A stretch of DNA of 64,000 nt from Asterias amurensis (GCF_032118995.1 NC_092651.1:23110349-23174348), one strand, 5' to 3'; counted from the first letter of the stretch, positions 33,471 to 44,303 are shown. The notes: generated from the letters alone by a model not told the origin. Numbers and translations are program-made.

Positions 33471-33841
33471 TTAAAGCCATTATACACTTTCGGTAAACAG
33501 TATTGTCCAAGTCCCACACTTCGTGTATCACAACTTATATATAAAATAACAATCCTGTGGAAATTTAGGCACAATCGGACATCGGAGTCGGGAGAAAATA
33601 ACGGGAAAACCCACTCCTGTTTTCGCGCGTTTCGCCGTGTCATGACATGTGTTTGTAACAAATCCGTAATTCTCGTTAACGAGAATTTATATTGTTTTAC
33701 CGTTTTCTCAAAAAGTAAAGCATTTCATGGACTAATATTTCAAGAGAAGTCTTTCACCATTACCTTCTGTAAACCCTGTAAATTATTTGTAAATCTGTGA
33801 ACTTTTTTTTTTCCTGTACCGAAATGGTCCAATGGCTTTAA
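33471..33841. repeat. TTAA MITE, family A copy 5 (diverged), nested
   Basis: TTAA at 33,471-33,474 and 33,838-33,841. Termini AGCCATTATACACTTTCGG / GAAATGGTCCAATGGCT are the most diverged of the seven copies, yet spacing and body layout agree (AACAATCCTGTGGAAATTT for the usual AACAAACCTGTGAAAATTT). It lies inside the 4.07-kb transposon. Confidence 0.7.
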
Positions 33842-34199
33842 ACAAGGAGTGAGTTTATAATAATATCATTTGAAAAACAATCACATATCCACGTTTGAGG
33901 GGCCCCTATAATAGCTGATAGCTGATAATTTGAAAGTATTTTATCTTGTCACATAAACATGCGGATTCACCTATATCAAGGTCACATTCACATACAGGTC
34001 CAGGGTCACGTTTGTGTTTGTTGTATTATACATACATGTTTTTTATCATGGTTATGTCGACCAGGGACAGAATTCTTCAAAGACGTTTCTTTGGGACTTA
34101 AACAGCCCCCCCCCCCCTTTTTCCAAACCGGTCAAGAAAAAACTGTGCATTTCAAATGAAAACATTTCATTATCACGAGCATGTTTTTGTTTTTTCAAA

Positions 34200-34286
34200 T
34201 ACAGGAGGGGAGTAGCACACACATCGATGAAGCAGTTACAAACTTGACATCTATAGAGATACAGCAACCTGAACAACTTCCCTGAG
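34200..34286 (+). other. Exon-like cassette 3 with terminal stop
   Basis: The acceptor TTTTTTCAAATACAG (ending 34,204) is followed by an open frame of 26 codons ending in TGA at about 34,286 (residues E-G-S-S-T-H-I-D ... Q-P-E-Q-L-P). It could be a last exon for the cassettes upstream. Too short to recognise. Confidence 0.3.
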
Positions 34287-35274
34287 AGAAAGCTGAAGCA
34301 GTTTGTCTTTTGTATGGATTGCATTCCCGTTAGTGCGGGGGGGTCGTCAGTAGTTGAAACTTTTGATAAGTTCTTAAAATCCGTTATTTTGAGTGTGGGT
34401 CAGACTATTCTGAAAAACCAACAACTTTGGAGATCCTTGCTGCAATGAAATCCGGTTATCCAACTGATATCAAACATAATTCACAAATCTAATTTGAAGT
34501 GGCATTCCCTTGGATACAGCATACAGTTTTGTTTAAAATAAATAATTTGTAGGAGAAAGGTAGTTCATCAGTTAATTCAAAAGCATTTAACAAATTGTGG
34601 CAATATCTTTTTTTTTTAAACAAGTTATTTGAAACAAAGTTAGTGTCGTTACTAGACTGTCCATGTTCACCCTATCTAGGAAACAAACAAATTGTTTTGT
34701 TTTAAAATAAATCTCTCAAATGTGCCCAGAGGCTGTAAACAACTGGTTAACAACCACTCGAATCTTCTTAGAATTGTTGAATGAAATTGCAGATTTAAAC
34801 CTTGAGTGATAAACATGTAGCTACAAAAAAGAACTCCTCATGTTTATGGACAACATAGGTCAAATGTATGTCGAGGTTTATTGTCGAAACTATGTGTATT
34901 ATTTAACTTGTATACTTGAAAATAAAATTTTGAAGGCAAATATTTTAAAACTGTTGTTTTTACTTTGTTTTGTTTTTCCTGCTGGTTCAGAAATCGTGTT
35001 TACTGTTTTAATCCCAAGGAAGATTAGAACTGAATCCTAAAAGATTGCTAGCATCAAGGTTTAAATCATTCAATGGGTGAAGGTTAAATCTGTAAAGATT
35101 TGGAAAAATAAATCCACTGGGATTGATTTAATTAATCCTCCACAGACTTAATTGTTTTAATCTTTTGAAAGATTAATTTTAAATCCACGCTGATTGGTCC
35201 CTAACGACAATCCTTGAAAGATTTAAAATTTAATCCTGTGGATTTAAATTTAAATCCTTGTAATTTAGAGTGTA

Positions 35275-35322
35275 GGATATGTATACCTTGTGCTTCTGAC
35301 TCTAAGCATTCTGTGGCCCTAG
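35275..35322 (-). mobile_element. Polinton polymerase fossil, continuation after insertion
   Basis: GGATATGTATACCTTG ... AAGCATTCTGTGGCCCT matches 29,948-29,993 and picks up exactly where the fossil left off at 31,202. It ends abruptly at about 35,322. Confidence 0.8.
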
Positions 35323-35341
35323 GTTGCCACTGTGAACAGTC

Positions 35342-35601
35342 ATATTATTTATTGATTGGGCGACGACTGCGCTTTCTCATCGGCTGTGAAGCATCATATC
35401 CAGAATCTGATAATTGCTGCTGGATGATTCTTTGTGGGCGTCTCGGTATTCTTGTACTCTGTCGTGGAGGGATGGACGATGAAGTGCTTGGAAGGGTTTC
35501 TGCAGGGACAGATAGGGGTGGAAACACAGCAGAACTAGTGCTTGGCTGATTGGGGTCGAATGCCTTGGGTCTTGGAGTGCGTGAAGTTTCCGCCGTAACG
35601 C
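35342..35601 (-). CDS. Ser/Pro/Thr- and Arg-rich terminal exon, unrecognised
   Basis: The minus-strand acceptor CCCTTCCTACAG is followed by about 86 open codons ending at a TAA. The amino part is Ser/Thr/Pro-rich (P-S-T-S-S-S-I-P-P) and the end is basic (R-I-P-R-R-P-Q-R, then R-K-R-S-R-R-P), which looks like a disordered tail with a nuclear signal. Smaller exon-like segments with good borders follow upstream on the same strand: 35,843-35,911 (donor AGGAAG|GTACGA) and 36,019-36,108 (donor TTAAAG|GTAACA). Their phases do not chain cleanly, so they may not belong together. No domain recognised. Confidence 0.35.
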
Positions 35602-36214
35602 TGTAGGAAGGGTAACTAAAATGTCTTAAAAGAATAATGCTGTGTTCCTGTCACTCTTTGAGTAACACAAACATGAAATAAAATTTTAATATTTTACTTA
35701 AAGTAAAATTGTTTCAAAATATTTTTCCGTTTTTGGGGGGGCTATTAAAGAACAAAATTAAATATAATTTTAAACAAAAATTAGCAGCTGATTTTGTTTG
35801 TCCTCATGATGAAATGAGAGTCAATTTACTTATATTCGTACCTTCCTGAGGAGATTGATTACTCACTGGTTTGGGGAGTTTTGCCCCTTGTGCCATCTTC
35901 AACAGATTAACTGCAGGAATGTTAGGGTGTTTCTAATACCTTTGGGGTACGAAATATCAAAGATGAAATATGTGGCCAGCAAAGCTAACGGGGCATCAAT
36001 AATCCCTGTTACCTTTAAGAGCTCCTGTTGCTCTGCATACACAGCATAGCTGTCCTTCATGGACATGAGGTCATTCTGTTGTCCTATGTATTGTAGGTGT
36101 GGCTGATTAGTAGACTCATCCCAACAAAAATTGGAAGGGAAAAAATGATTTGTTTTTTCATCTTATCAATATCATAATAATATTAATGCAATTTCTAAGG
36201 CATGTGCCGACCAG

Positions 36215-36350
36215 AAGTGCTGCTTAAAGTACTACATTTGTATTATCCCCTGTTCATTGGGCCAAAGAGAGATTCAAAAATCTCAGCTCGCTGGGGAGTA
36301 TACAGCTTAATGCTGCCTGTTAGGCCAAAGGAAGCTAGATTCCTGGTAAG
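36215..36350 (-). repeat. SINE fragment
   Basis: ATCTCAGCTCGCTGGGGAG and TATACAGC match the complement of the body of the 9.1-kb SINE (GGCTGTATACTCCCCAGGG). Head and tail are missing. Confidence 0.5.
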
Positions 36351-36354
36351 GTAT

Positions 36355-37015
36355 TTTGGCTAGATGTAGCTAATCGAGTTTACCAGAATTAAGATCCCTG
36401 TACCAATAATGCTGTACTGTAGCGGTAGTTCTAATTCAGCTAGATGTAGATGATTGAGACTGCCATGCTTATTCAGCAACTCTAGTCATAAGGATGTGTA
36501 TAGATGAAGCCAATTGAGTTTACCGGAAATAAGATACCAAATTCAACTAAAGACCCATTATACCTGCACCAATAATGCTGTACTGTAGTTGTAGTTCTAA
36601 TTCAGCTAGATGTAGCTGATTGAGACTGCCATGCTTATTTCAGCAACTCTAGTCATAAGGATGTGTAGTTTATAGATGAAGCCAATTGAGTTTACCAGAA
36701 GTAAGATAACCGAATTCCAATTAAGACGCATTATACCTGTACCAATAATGCAGTACTGTAGTGGTAGTTCTAATTCAGCTAGATGTAGCTGATTGAGACT
36801 GCCATGCTTATTTCAGCAACTCTAGTCATAAGGATGTGTAGTTTATAGATGAAGCCAATTGAGTTTACTGGAAGTAAGATACCAAATTCAACTAAAGACC
36901 CATTATACCTGCACCAATATTGCTGTACTGTAGTGGTAGTTCTAATTCAGCTAGATGTAGCTGATTGAGACTGCCTTCATTATTTCAGCAACTCTAGTGA
37001 TAAAGATATGTACAC
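36355..37015. repeat. 172-bp tandem repeat, four units
   Basis: TACTGTAGTGGTAGTTC ... CAGCTAGATGTAGCTGATTG recurs at 36,415, 36,581, 36,754 and 36,926 (spacing 166-173 bp). The block GATTGAGACTGCCATGCTTA with TCATAAGGATGTGT reappears alone at 46,098-46,145, where it abuts an exon. The unit may therefore derive from intron sequence of a minus-strand gene. Confidence 0.8.
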
Positions 37016-37730
37016 AACAATATCCTGAAATGGAAGGCCTGGCTATCAGTGGCTGTGGCTTAATCATCCTTTGAACAGTGGCTGAAGTATAAGTTGCCCA
37101 GCAACACTCTAAGCCATAACATAGCCACAGCCATCAACTCAAACACCACTATGTTCCCATTTGCAATGTAGTGGTATACTAGTTTGGCCAGGTATGGCTG
37201 AATGAGAATGCCAAAAATACATGCAAAGACATTGCTTAATGGATCATTTTTATGTTAGACTCGTGAATTTTAATGACATGCTAGTTTGGCTAGATGTAGC
37301 TGCATGAGTGTGTCAGTAAAGGAAGCCGATGTACGTTAATTTGCATTCTTTAAGATTTAAGAAGTTACAGGTGCAAAAAACAGTCATTACTTACAATACA
37401 TTTTACAAGTAGGCTTTAATGGTTTCGGAGATGTAATTGTGAACACACATTACCCAAATTATGCATACTATGTTGAAATGTGAATTGTTAGGGTTAAAGA
37501 GGTTGATTTGTAGGATAGGTTGGTTGAAGCTTAAACTTGTACAGAATGGATGCTAGTACTTACATGTTCTATTATTCCCTCAATGGTAACTTGTCTGTCT
37601 GATGTAGGGAATATATTGTCGCAACTGGTGGCATTGGTCAATCTTTCAGGGATTAGAGCCTTAGCCTATTTCGTCGCTGATTGGTTGTTTTAGTGATGGA
37701 CATGGAATGATCCGGGCTTGCTTGTTGGCC
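37016..37730. other. Spacer, no gene seen
   Basis: Degenerate echoes of the 172-bp unit (TAGTTTGGCTAGATGTAGC at 37,285) and otherwise unique AT-rich DNA. Confidence 0.4.
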
Positions 37731-37731
37731 A

Positions 37732-38290
37732 TCAGTATGCCTGTAAATCCTCTCTGAAAGTGCACATTGTTATGACATCTCCAGAGTTGTAATGTTGGCA
37801 GATGTTGTCATATGTGACACACTTTATAGCTCCTGTATGGTCTGCTAGACTAAGTTGATGTGCCTTGTCGATTTTGAGCATTTTCACACTTTGAGCTTTT
37901 AGTGCTTTTGGATACGGCTCTTTTTTTGAGGATGACTTGTTTATGTTAGCAATTGTGTCCATTTCTGTCTGTTGAGATGAGAGTGAAATAATTGATTGTT
38001 TAGCGAATTTGTAAAAAATGCATGTAATTAGCTTTCCCTCAATCTCAATACATCCAGTACAATGTTTCACCCCCTTCTTCTTGCACATATGTCACTCCTA
38101 AATCAATAATATTTCTTCCTTGCACAACAAATTCAACAATATTTTTTTGGTCAAGATTTTCAACATTATCACTCACAACAACAATGCCCAAAACTTTGTC
38201 TTCTGGCATTTCATCTAGCTTGTGCTTTCCTCGCACACCCCTGCCATTTGCATTGACCCTTTCTTCGTCCTTGGAAGATAAGCCCCGCAA
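37732..38290 (-). CDS. OB-fold-like ORF pair, unrecognised protein
   Basis: Two overlapping minus-strand frames. The downstream one (37,732-38,088) has a Cys pair (C-T-G-C), then a stretch L-S-L-A-D-H-T-G-A-I-K-C-V-T-Y-D followed by Y-N-S-G-D-V-I-T-M. That is the beta-strand pattern of an OB fold in RPA-like single-strand-binding proteins. The upstream one (38,045-38,290) has V-L-G-I-V-V-V-S-D-N-V-E-N. They could be one exon damaged near 38,070, or two exons. Function is not assigned; the OB-fold call is by eye. Confidence 0.4.
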
Positions 38291-38753
38291 GCTTACATGC
38301 CAAGGCCATGCTGTCTGATAACAGATAGGCCAAGCTTTGCTAAACTTTAGTCATTGACTTTTTGCCATTATATGCATTATTGATTAATCTTGTTAACTTT
38401 GGCAATAGCATTGGTCAGAACTTTTTTCTGTTAACTTTGGCAATAGTATTATTTACAATCTCTTGGAAATGAATTTTGAAAGGAGAGTTAGGAGCTTCTG
38501 AAATGTACTCATCGTGGGTTATATTCATGTTGTCACTTTCATCCCCTAGTCATGATTCATAATCAAAATCCTCGCCAAATGCGTCTTCATCTTGAAAGCA
38601 AACTACTTTATAGCAAATTTTGATTGTTTTGCTCTCTTTATTGTTTGAGTTTTTGATGCATTTTGACAAGGTTTATTGTATATTTCTCGCATGTTAAGAT
38701 TGATATAGATTCAACAATTTCATTAAGGGCACTGATATAGCTTGAAGGAGCAA

Positions 38754-40505
38754 TCCCATCCAAAACATTGCATCACGAAAGTTGTTTCTGTAGTACTTCC
38801 TACATGCCTTAGCGGCATTCTTCATTAAAGTGACTTGCGCAGCAATGGACAATTGTCTTTGTTAAATCAGTATCCTTCGCTGACCCATTTACGATTCTGT
38901 TCCCATCCAAAACATTGCATCACGAAAGTTGTTTCTGTAGTACTTCCTACATGCCTTAGCGGCATTCTTCATAAAGTGACTTGCGCAGCAATGGACTATT
39001 GTCTTTGTTAAATCAGTATCCTTCGCTGACCTATTTACGTTTCTGTTCCCATCCAAAACATTGCATCACGAAAGTTGTTTCTGTAGTACTTCCTACATGC
39101 CTTAGCGGCATTCTTCATAAAGTGACTTATGCAGCAATGGACAATTGTCTTTGTTAAATCAGTATCCTTCGCTGACTCATTTACGATTCTGTTCCCATCC
39201 AAAACATTGCATCACGAAAGTTGTTTCTGTAGTACTTCCTACATGCCTTAGCGGCATTCTTCATAAAGTGACTTGCGCAGCAATGGACAATTGTCTTTGT
39301 TAAATCAGTATCCTTCGCTGACCCATTTACGATTCTGTTCCCATCCAAAACATTGCATCACGAAAGTTGTTTCTGTAGTGCTTCCTACATGCCTTAGCGG
39401 CATTCTTCATAAAGTGACTTGCGCAGCAATGGACAATTGTCTTTGTTAAATCAGTATCCTTCGCTGACCCATTTACGATTCTGTTCCCATCCAAAACATT
39501 GCATCACGAAAGTTGTTTCTGTAGTACTTCCTACATGCCTTAGCGGCATTCTTCATAAAGTGACTTGCGCAGCAATGGACAATTGTCTTTGTTAAATCAG
39601 TATCCTTCGCTGACCCATTTACGATTCTGTTCCCATCCAAAACATTGCATCACGAAAGTTGTTTCTGTAGTACTTCCTACATGCCTTAGCGGCATTCTTC
39701 ATAAAGTGACTTGCGCAGCAATGGACAATTGTCTTTGTTAAGTCAGTATCCTTCGCTGACCCATTTACGATTCTGTTCCAATCCAAAACATTGCATCACG
39801 AAAGTTGTTTCTGTAGTACTTCCTACATGCCTTAGCGGCATTCTTCATAAAGTGACTTGCGCAGCAATGGACAATTGTCTTTGTTAAATCAGTATCCTTC
39901 GCTGACCCATTTACGATTCTGTTCCCATCCAAAACATTGCATCACGAAAGTTGTTTCTGTAGTGCTTCCTACATGCCTTAGCGGCATTCTTCATAAAGTG
40001 ACTTGCGCAGCAATGGACAATTGTCTTTGTTAAATCAGTATCCTTCGCTGACCCATTTTCGATTTTGTTCCCATCCAAAACATTGCATCACGAAAGTTGT
40101 TTCTGTAGTACTTCCTACATGCCTTAGCGGCATTCTTCATAAAGTGACTGGCGCAGCAATGGACAATTGTCTTTGTTAAATCAGTATCCTTCGCTGACCC
40201 ATTTACGATTCTGTTCCCATCCAAAACATTGCATCACGAAAGTTGTTTCTGTAGTACTTCCTACATGCCTTAGCGGCATTCTTCATAAAGTGACTGGCGC
40301 AGCAATGGACAATTGTCTTTGTTAAATCAGTATCCTTCGCTGACCCATTTACGATTCTGTTCCATCCAAAACATTGCATCACGAAAGTTGTTTCTGTAGT
40401 ACTTCCTACATGCCTTAGCGGCATTCTTCATAAAGTGACTTGCGCAGCAATGGACAATTGTCTTTGTTAAATCAGTATCCTTCGCTGACCCATTTACGAT
40501 TCTGT
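38754..40505 (-). repeat. 146-bp satellite array, 12 units, exon-derived
   Basis: The first 147-bp spacing is followed by strict 146-bp spacing (unit starts 38,754, 38,901, 39,047, 39,193, 39,339 and so on). Units differ at only a few positions. On the minus strand each unit encodes T-D-L-T-K-T-I-V-H-C-C-A-S-H-F-M-K-N followed by C-R-K-Y-Y-R-N-N-F-R-D-A-M-F-W-M. 146 is not a multiple of three, so the array cannot be one long protein. The segment entering the first minus-strand unit has an acceptor-like CATCGCTGTTACAG (ending 40,506). The last unit runs into new coding-like sequence (38,750 downward). The protein text looks like the middle of a transposase-type gene. Confidence 0.9.
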
Positions 40506-40857
40506 AACAGCGATGGTAATATTCAAAAACAGTTTTGATGTAAAACACTTCAGACTGGAAAGTAGGAGAGTTGAACTTCCATCTATCATAATCATGAGTG
40601 GTTGTTTGGTGCCATTATGACAATGACCATACATATGTATGATGCTCTAAATTAAAAAAAAAACAGGATTCTTTTAATTTTTCTAATTACAAGGTCGTAC
40701 AATTGGTATTTTTTAGCAACGAGAAAGTGTTGAGTTGTTATGTATAACCAACATGTTGCATATAAATATATTTTATCCCTTGATGCAATATGATGGTTAA
40801 CTCTATTACAGCTGTGTTCTGAGGATAATATAACAGAGGGAGGAAGGTGCTTGCGTC
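40506..40857. other. Intron-like spacer
   Basis: AT-rich between the array and the next coding-like block. It ends on the minus strand in an acceptor-like sequence before the array. No other feature. Confidence 0.4.
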
Positions 40858-41482
40858 TTAGGTTTTTATGCTGGGACTGCTTGAGGCAACATACAATGTC
40901 TGTAAATTATGACCAAATTGATCAACCGTTGGATTATCCCAACTACCTCCAGCAGCTCTCTGTTTACTGAAAAGCTCCTCTTGTGGATTCTGGTTCAGTT
41001 TCTCACTGAATAGGTACTTAACTCTTGGGTAGGTCAGCAAAGATTTGGTTAGTTCCATAAATGAGGTCGGTCCAAACCGAAGTAAAGTGTTCGTAAGAAA
41101 TCGTTTTCACGATTCCCCGTTCTACAAATTCAGCCACCATCCTTTCATACATAGATTTCTTAGTATATGTTGGCAGTAGGGGCACTTGAGGTTTGTGCGG
41201 CATCCAATCGCCGATCCGCCTAAATTTCCATGATGGACAGTTCGTTATGCTACATGGAAACAACTTTTGGCACCTAAAAAACCTCTTGTGTGTTGGATCA
41301 TGCACAATGCACCAAGCTTTGGGATCACAAACTGACTTTCCTCTCAGCACAAAACTCTTTTCGATCAAACTTTTTCCAGACTGGCTGAGCTGAACTTGAC
41401 TTTTTACTCTGATATTATCTAATTTGTACTGTCGTTGCTGAGTGGTGCCTTTTCCTTTAAATTGAAGTTCGTAAATCTCCAC
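40858..41482 (-). pseudogene. Transposase-like gene fragment, copy 1 of 3
   Basis: The minus-strand frame 41,018-41,482 encodes a block with F-V-L-R-G-K-S-V-C-D-P-K-A-W-C-I-V-H-D and, further on, Y-T-K-K-S-M-Y-E-R-M-V-A-E-F. An overlapping frame (40,858-41,058) carries F-S-K-Q-R-A-A-G-G-S-W-D-N-P-T-V-D-Q-F followed by Q-T-L-Y-V. The G-G-x-x-D-N-P-T-x-x-Q-F pattern resembles the carboxy-terminal part of P-element/THAP9 transposases. The frame change between them suggests damage at about 41,060. Neighbouring copies repeat the first block. Confidence 0.45.
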
Positions 41483-41579
41483 ATGAAGAGGGGACAGAGC
41501 TTTTTATTACAGTACTGATTTTTCAGGATGTCCGCAAAGTTTCTAATCTGTTCTTTTTTCTATGGTAGTATTTAATTAG

Positions 41580-42235
41580 TTTCTCACTGAGTACATACTT
41601 AACTCCTGGGTAGGTCAGCAAAGATTTTGTTAGTTCCATAAATGAGGTCAGTCCAAACAGAAGTAAGATGTTCGTAAGAAATTGTTTTCACGATTCCCCG
41701 TTCTGCAAATTCAGCCACCATCCTTTCATACATCGATTTCTTAGTATATGCTGGCGGTAGGTGCACTTGAGGTTTGTGCGGCATCCAATCGCCGATCCGC
41801 TCAAACAGATATCGCATCCATGCGATGGCTTCGGTTGTTTTTGCTTGCATAACATTCCAGCCTAAATTTCCACGATGGACAGTTTGTAATGCTACATTGA
41901 AACACCCTTGGCACCTAAAAACCTCCTGAATGTTGTATCATGCACAATGCACCAAGCTTTGGGATCACAAACTGACTTTCCTCTCATGACACAAAACTCT
42001 TTTCGATCAAACTTTTTCCAGACTGGCTGAGCTGAACTTGACTTTTTACTCTGATATTGAGTGGTGCCTTTTCCTTTAAATTGAAGTTTGTAAATCTCCA
42101 CATGAAGTGGGGACAGCTTTTTAAGCTCCGTTTACTGATTTTTCAGGATGTTCGCAAAGTTTCTTATCTGTTCTTTTTTTCTTTGGTAGTGTCCCATTGC
42201 TGCAATGAGCAATCAGTGATACTTGCTGGAATTTA
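41580..42235 (-). pseudogene. Transposase-like gene fragment, copy 2 of 3
   Basis: Repeats the copy-1 sequence at an offset of 581 bp (TAGGTCAGCAAAGATTT at 41,030 and 41,611). It includes I-G-D-W-M-P-H-K-P-Q-V followed by K-K-S-M-Y-E-R-M, plus an additional segment (T-T-E-A-I-A-W-M-R-Y-L-F-E) that copy 1 has lost. Frames are interrupted. Tandem copies on one strand suggest unequal crossing-over. Confidence 0.5.
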
Positions 42236-42750
42236 ATTAGTTTCTCACTGAATACGTACTTAACTCCTGGGTAGGTCAGCAAAGATTTGGTAAGTTCCAT
42301 CAATGAGGTCGGTCCAAACAGAAGTAAAGTGTTCGTAAGAAATCATTTTCACGATTCCCCGTTCTGCAAATTCAGCCACCAACCTTTCATACATAGATTT
42401 CTTAGTACATGTTGGCGGTAGGTGCACTTGAGGTTTGTGCGGCATCCAATCGCCGATCCGCTCAAACAGATATCGCATCCATGCGATGGCTTCGGTTGTT
42501 TTTGCCTGCATAACATTCCGGCCTAAATTTCCATGATGGACAGTTTGTAATGCTACATTGAAACAACTTTTGGCAGCGAAGGAACCTCTTGTATGTTGTA
42601 TCATACACAACGCCATGATGGACAGTTTGTAATGCTACAATGAAACAACTTTTGGCAGCGAAGGAACCTCTTGTATGTTGTATCATACACAACGCACCAA
42701 GCTTTGTCGTAAACTTCTTTCCTCTCAACACAAACACTCCCTACACATGT
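42236..42750 (-). pseudogene. Transposase-like gene fragment, copy 3 of 3
   Basis: A third copy 661 bp further on. A nested duplication of about 78 bp (CCATGATGGACAGTTTGTAA at 42,530 and 42,613) repeats the V-A-L-Q-T-V-H-H-G segment. It is partial at its upstream end. Confidence 0.5.
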
Positions 42751-42880
42751 ACACCATCATGCATAGTGACCTTGCATCCTCCTCAATCATGCATAGTGAC
42801 CTGGTGCTCCTTGAAATATCTCCTTGAAGAGCGTTACTTCACTGCATGTCCCTCCCTTGGTCTCCATTTTTAACAGGGTG

Positions 42881-43282
42881 TCACCAAACTTCATGATCCC
42901 ATGATCCCAGGAAATTTAAGGGGGACAAACTAAAACAGGATTTTGCGGGTTGTGTTAAATCATTGTTCCATGACTCTAAATTGGTCAAATTTACAATGAT
43001 TTTTTGGATTGCAGCCAGTTGATTGAGCTCTTCCCCTTCTTTCTTGAACTCTGACAGAGTTATGTCACCATTTGACACCTTTAGTAACATAGGAGTGAAT
43101 GCTGCTTCTGGCAAGCTTCTGTAAGGTCGAAATAAGTACTGTTTTCTTTGTGGAACTTTGGTTTTGAGAGCTTTTTTGTTTAGGTTTTGGCCTTTTAGGT
43201 CCCCATTTTCATGCTTTGTCATTACCGACTCTAGTAAGTCAAAAGAGGGTTCTTGTGATCCGGCTAGGAACAGTAGCGTCCT
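42881..43282 (-). CDS. Upstream exon of the transposase-like gene
   Basis: The minus-strand acceptor CACTATTTCAG (ending about 43,283) opens a frame of about 133 codons: L-F-L-A-G-S-Q-E-P-S-F-D-L-L-E-S, K-V-P-Q-R-K-Q-Y-L-F-R-P-Y-R-S-L-P-E, then T-L-S-E-F-K-K-E-G-E-E-L. Codon pattern and lack of interruption make it the best-preserved exon in this cluster. I have the impression of a multi-exon transposon-derived family in cnidarians and echinoderms but cannot name it. It ends at TAG near 42,881, so it may read into a degraded splice site. Confidence 0.45.
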   Translation of the reverse strand, partial: RTLLFLAGSQEPSFDLLESVMTKHENGDLKGQNLNKKALKTKVPQRKQYLFRPYRSLPEAAFTPMLLKVSNGDITLSEFKKEGEELNQLAAIQKIIVNLTNLESWNNDLTQPAKSCFSLSPLNFLGSWDHEVW

Positions 43283-43301
43283 GAAATAGTGACTCTTGAC
43301 A

Positions 43302-43500
43302 TCATCCTGTAACCAAAGGATGATCAGATTCCTTGGTCAGAAAACATTTGTGCTTTGGCTGACGACAACCCCGTCCAGTCAAGCTATCATCTTCATCAGT
43401 TTCACAAAACGGGCATCTCAAGGCATACAGAAGGTTGTCCAACATTTTGTCAAAGACAATGTACTTCTTTTCTGTACACAACTTTTCGTCTTCATCCATG
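43302..43500 (-). CDS. Short Cys-rich exon
   Basis: The minus-strand frame has the motif C-P-F-C-E-T-D-E-D-D-S then G-C-R-Q-P-K-H-K-C, a plausible zinc-binding knuckle (C-x2-C ... C-x6-C). It precedes the 42,881-43,282 exon on the same strand by about 20 bp, so an intervening intron would be impossibly short unless the exons are alternative. Unrecognised. Confidence 0.35.
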
Positions 43501-44300
43501 TCATCAGTGCATTCTGAGTCGAGTCTGATGAATGGATGAACTCAGAAGAAGATTCCCATCAATTGAACAAACAAAGTCACTGTCAGAATCATCATTATCA
43601 AAGCTACCATTATAATCTGTTGTACTTGATTATGCATGAAATTAATTTGGTGATTATCAAACCAAGCTGTTCATACAAAAAATACTTGCGCTACTACATG
43701 TAGATCAGTTTCAAAGTCTGGCTCTAGTCAGAGTATTCTGAGACCTTTTCTTCGCTTGTGTCCTGTTGTTCTAGTACACTCAAAGTCACTGGTTGAAGCT
43801 TTTTGGGTATTCTTTAAGTATACTCCGCCTGTTGCTCATTATCGGTGCATCTGGAAATATCGACATCTCTCTTTGTCTAACTGTTCTTCTTGAGTACTTC
43901 TTGAGATGTGAGATAGTAGTAGTTTATGTAAAACCCAAGAACTGGTTCCAAAAAGTTGTTTGATTTTGTTTCTGGTCAATTGAAGGCAACTAATGTAGAA
44001 AGTGTGCGGAAGTTATGATATGAGGACCAGAGCTGGCAAGAGAAATTTCCATGAAAAAAAAAAAAACAACAACAACAACAACAATCTGTCAATGTTTTGA
44101 TGAATAATCCCTGATGATTAATTTGTCCTTACTATGTTGAATGTAATCAAACCAATTCCCCGATTGTGGTACCAAATCTATGGTACACTAAACTGCAGGC
44201 ATAATATGTTATTCTTCCTACTTTAATATATAATATCCAATTCAATTACCACTTTAATCCCCCGTACATGAGTTACATATGTACAAGTAGTTTCAGGTGG
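43501..44300. other. Spacer, no gene seen
   Basis: AT-rich with an A-run plus (AAC)n at 44,048-44,085. No coding evidence. Confidence 0.4.
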
Positions 44301-44303
44301 CAG

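Larger units (their letters stand above)
31203..35274. mobile_element. 4.07-kb inverted-repeat transposon, TA target duplication
   Basis: Termini CACTCTAAATTACAGAG / CTTGTAATTTAGAGTG continue as ATTTAAATTTAAATC on both sides, giving imperfect inverted repeats of about 35 bp. They are flanked by TA (31,203-31,204; 35,273-35,274). A CCAAT-type box ACCAATCAGCGTGG lies near both ends in mirrored orientation (31,380-31,393 and 35,189-35,202). The polymerase fossil copy at 29,932-29,960 shows the unoccupied site. No transposase ORF is seen, so it is non-autonomous. A Tc1/mariner-like or CACTA/Mirage-like origin fits the TA and CACT ends; I cannot decide. It contains exon-like cassettes and a nested TTAA MITE. 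Confidence 0.82.

Noticed and set aside
36019-36108. A multi-exon gene joining 36,108, 35,911 and 35,601
   Set aside because: Splice borders look good individually, but reading phases do not chain without stops, so I listed only the terminal exon at low confidence.
38754-40505. A repeat-containing protein gene across the 146-bp array
   Set aside because: The period is not a multiple of three, so each unit shifts frame and stops appear every unit.
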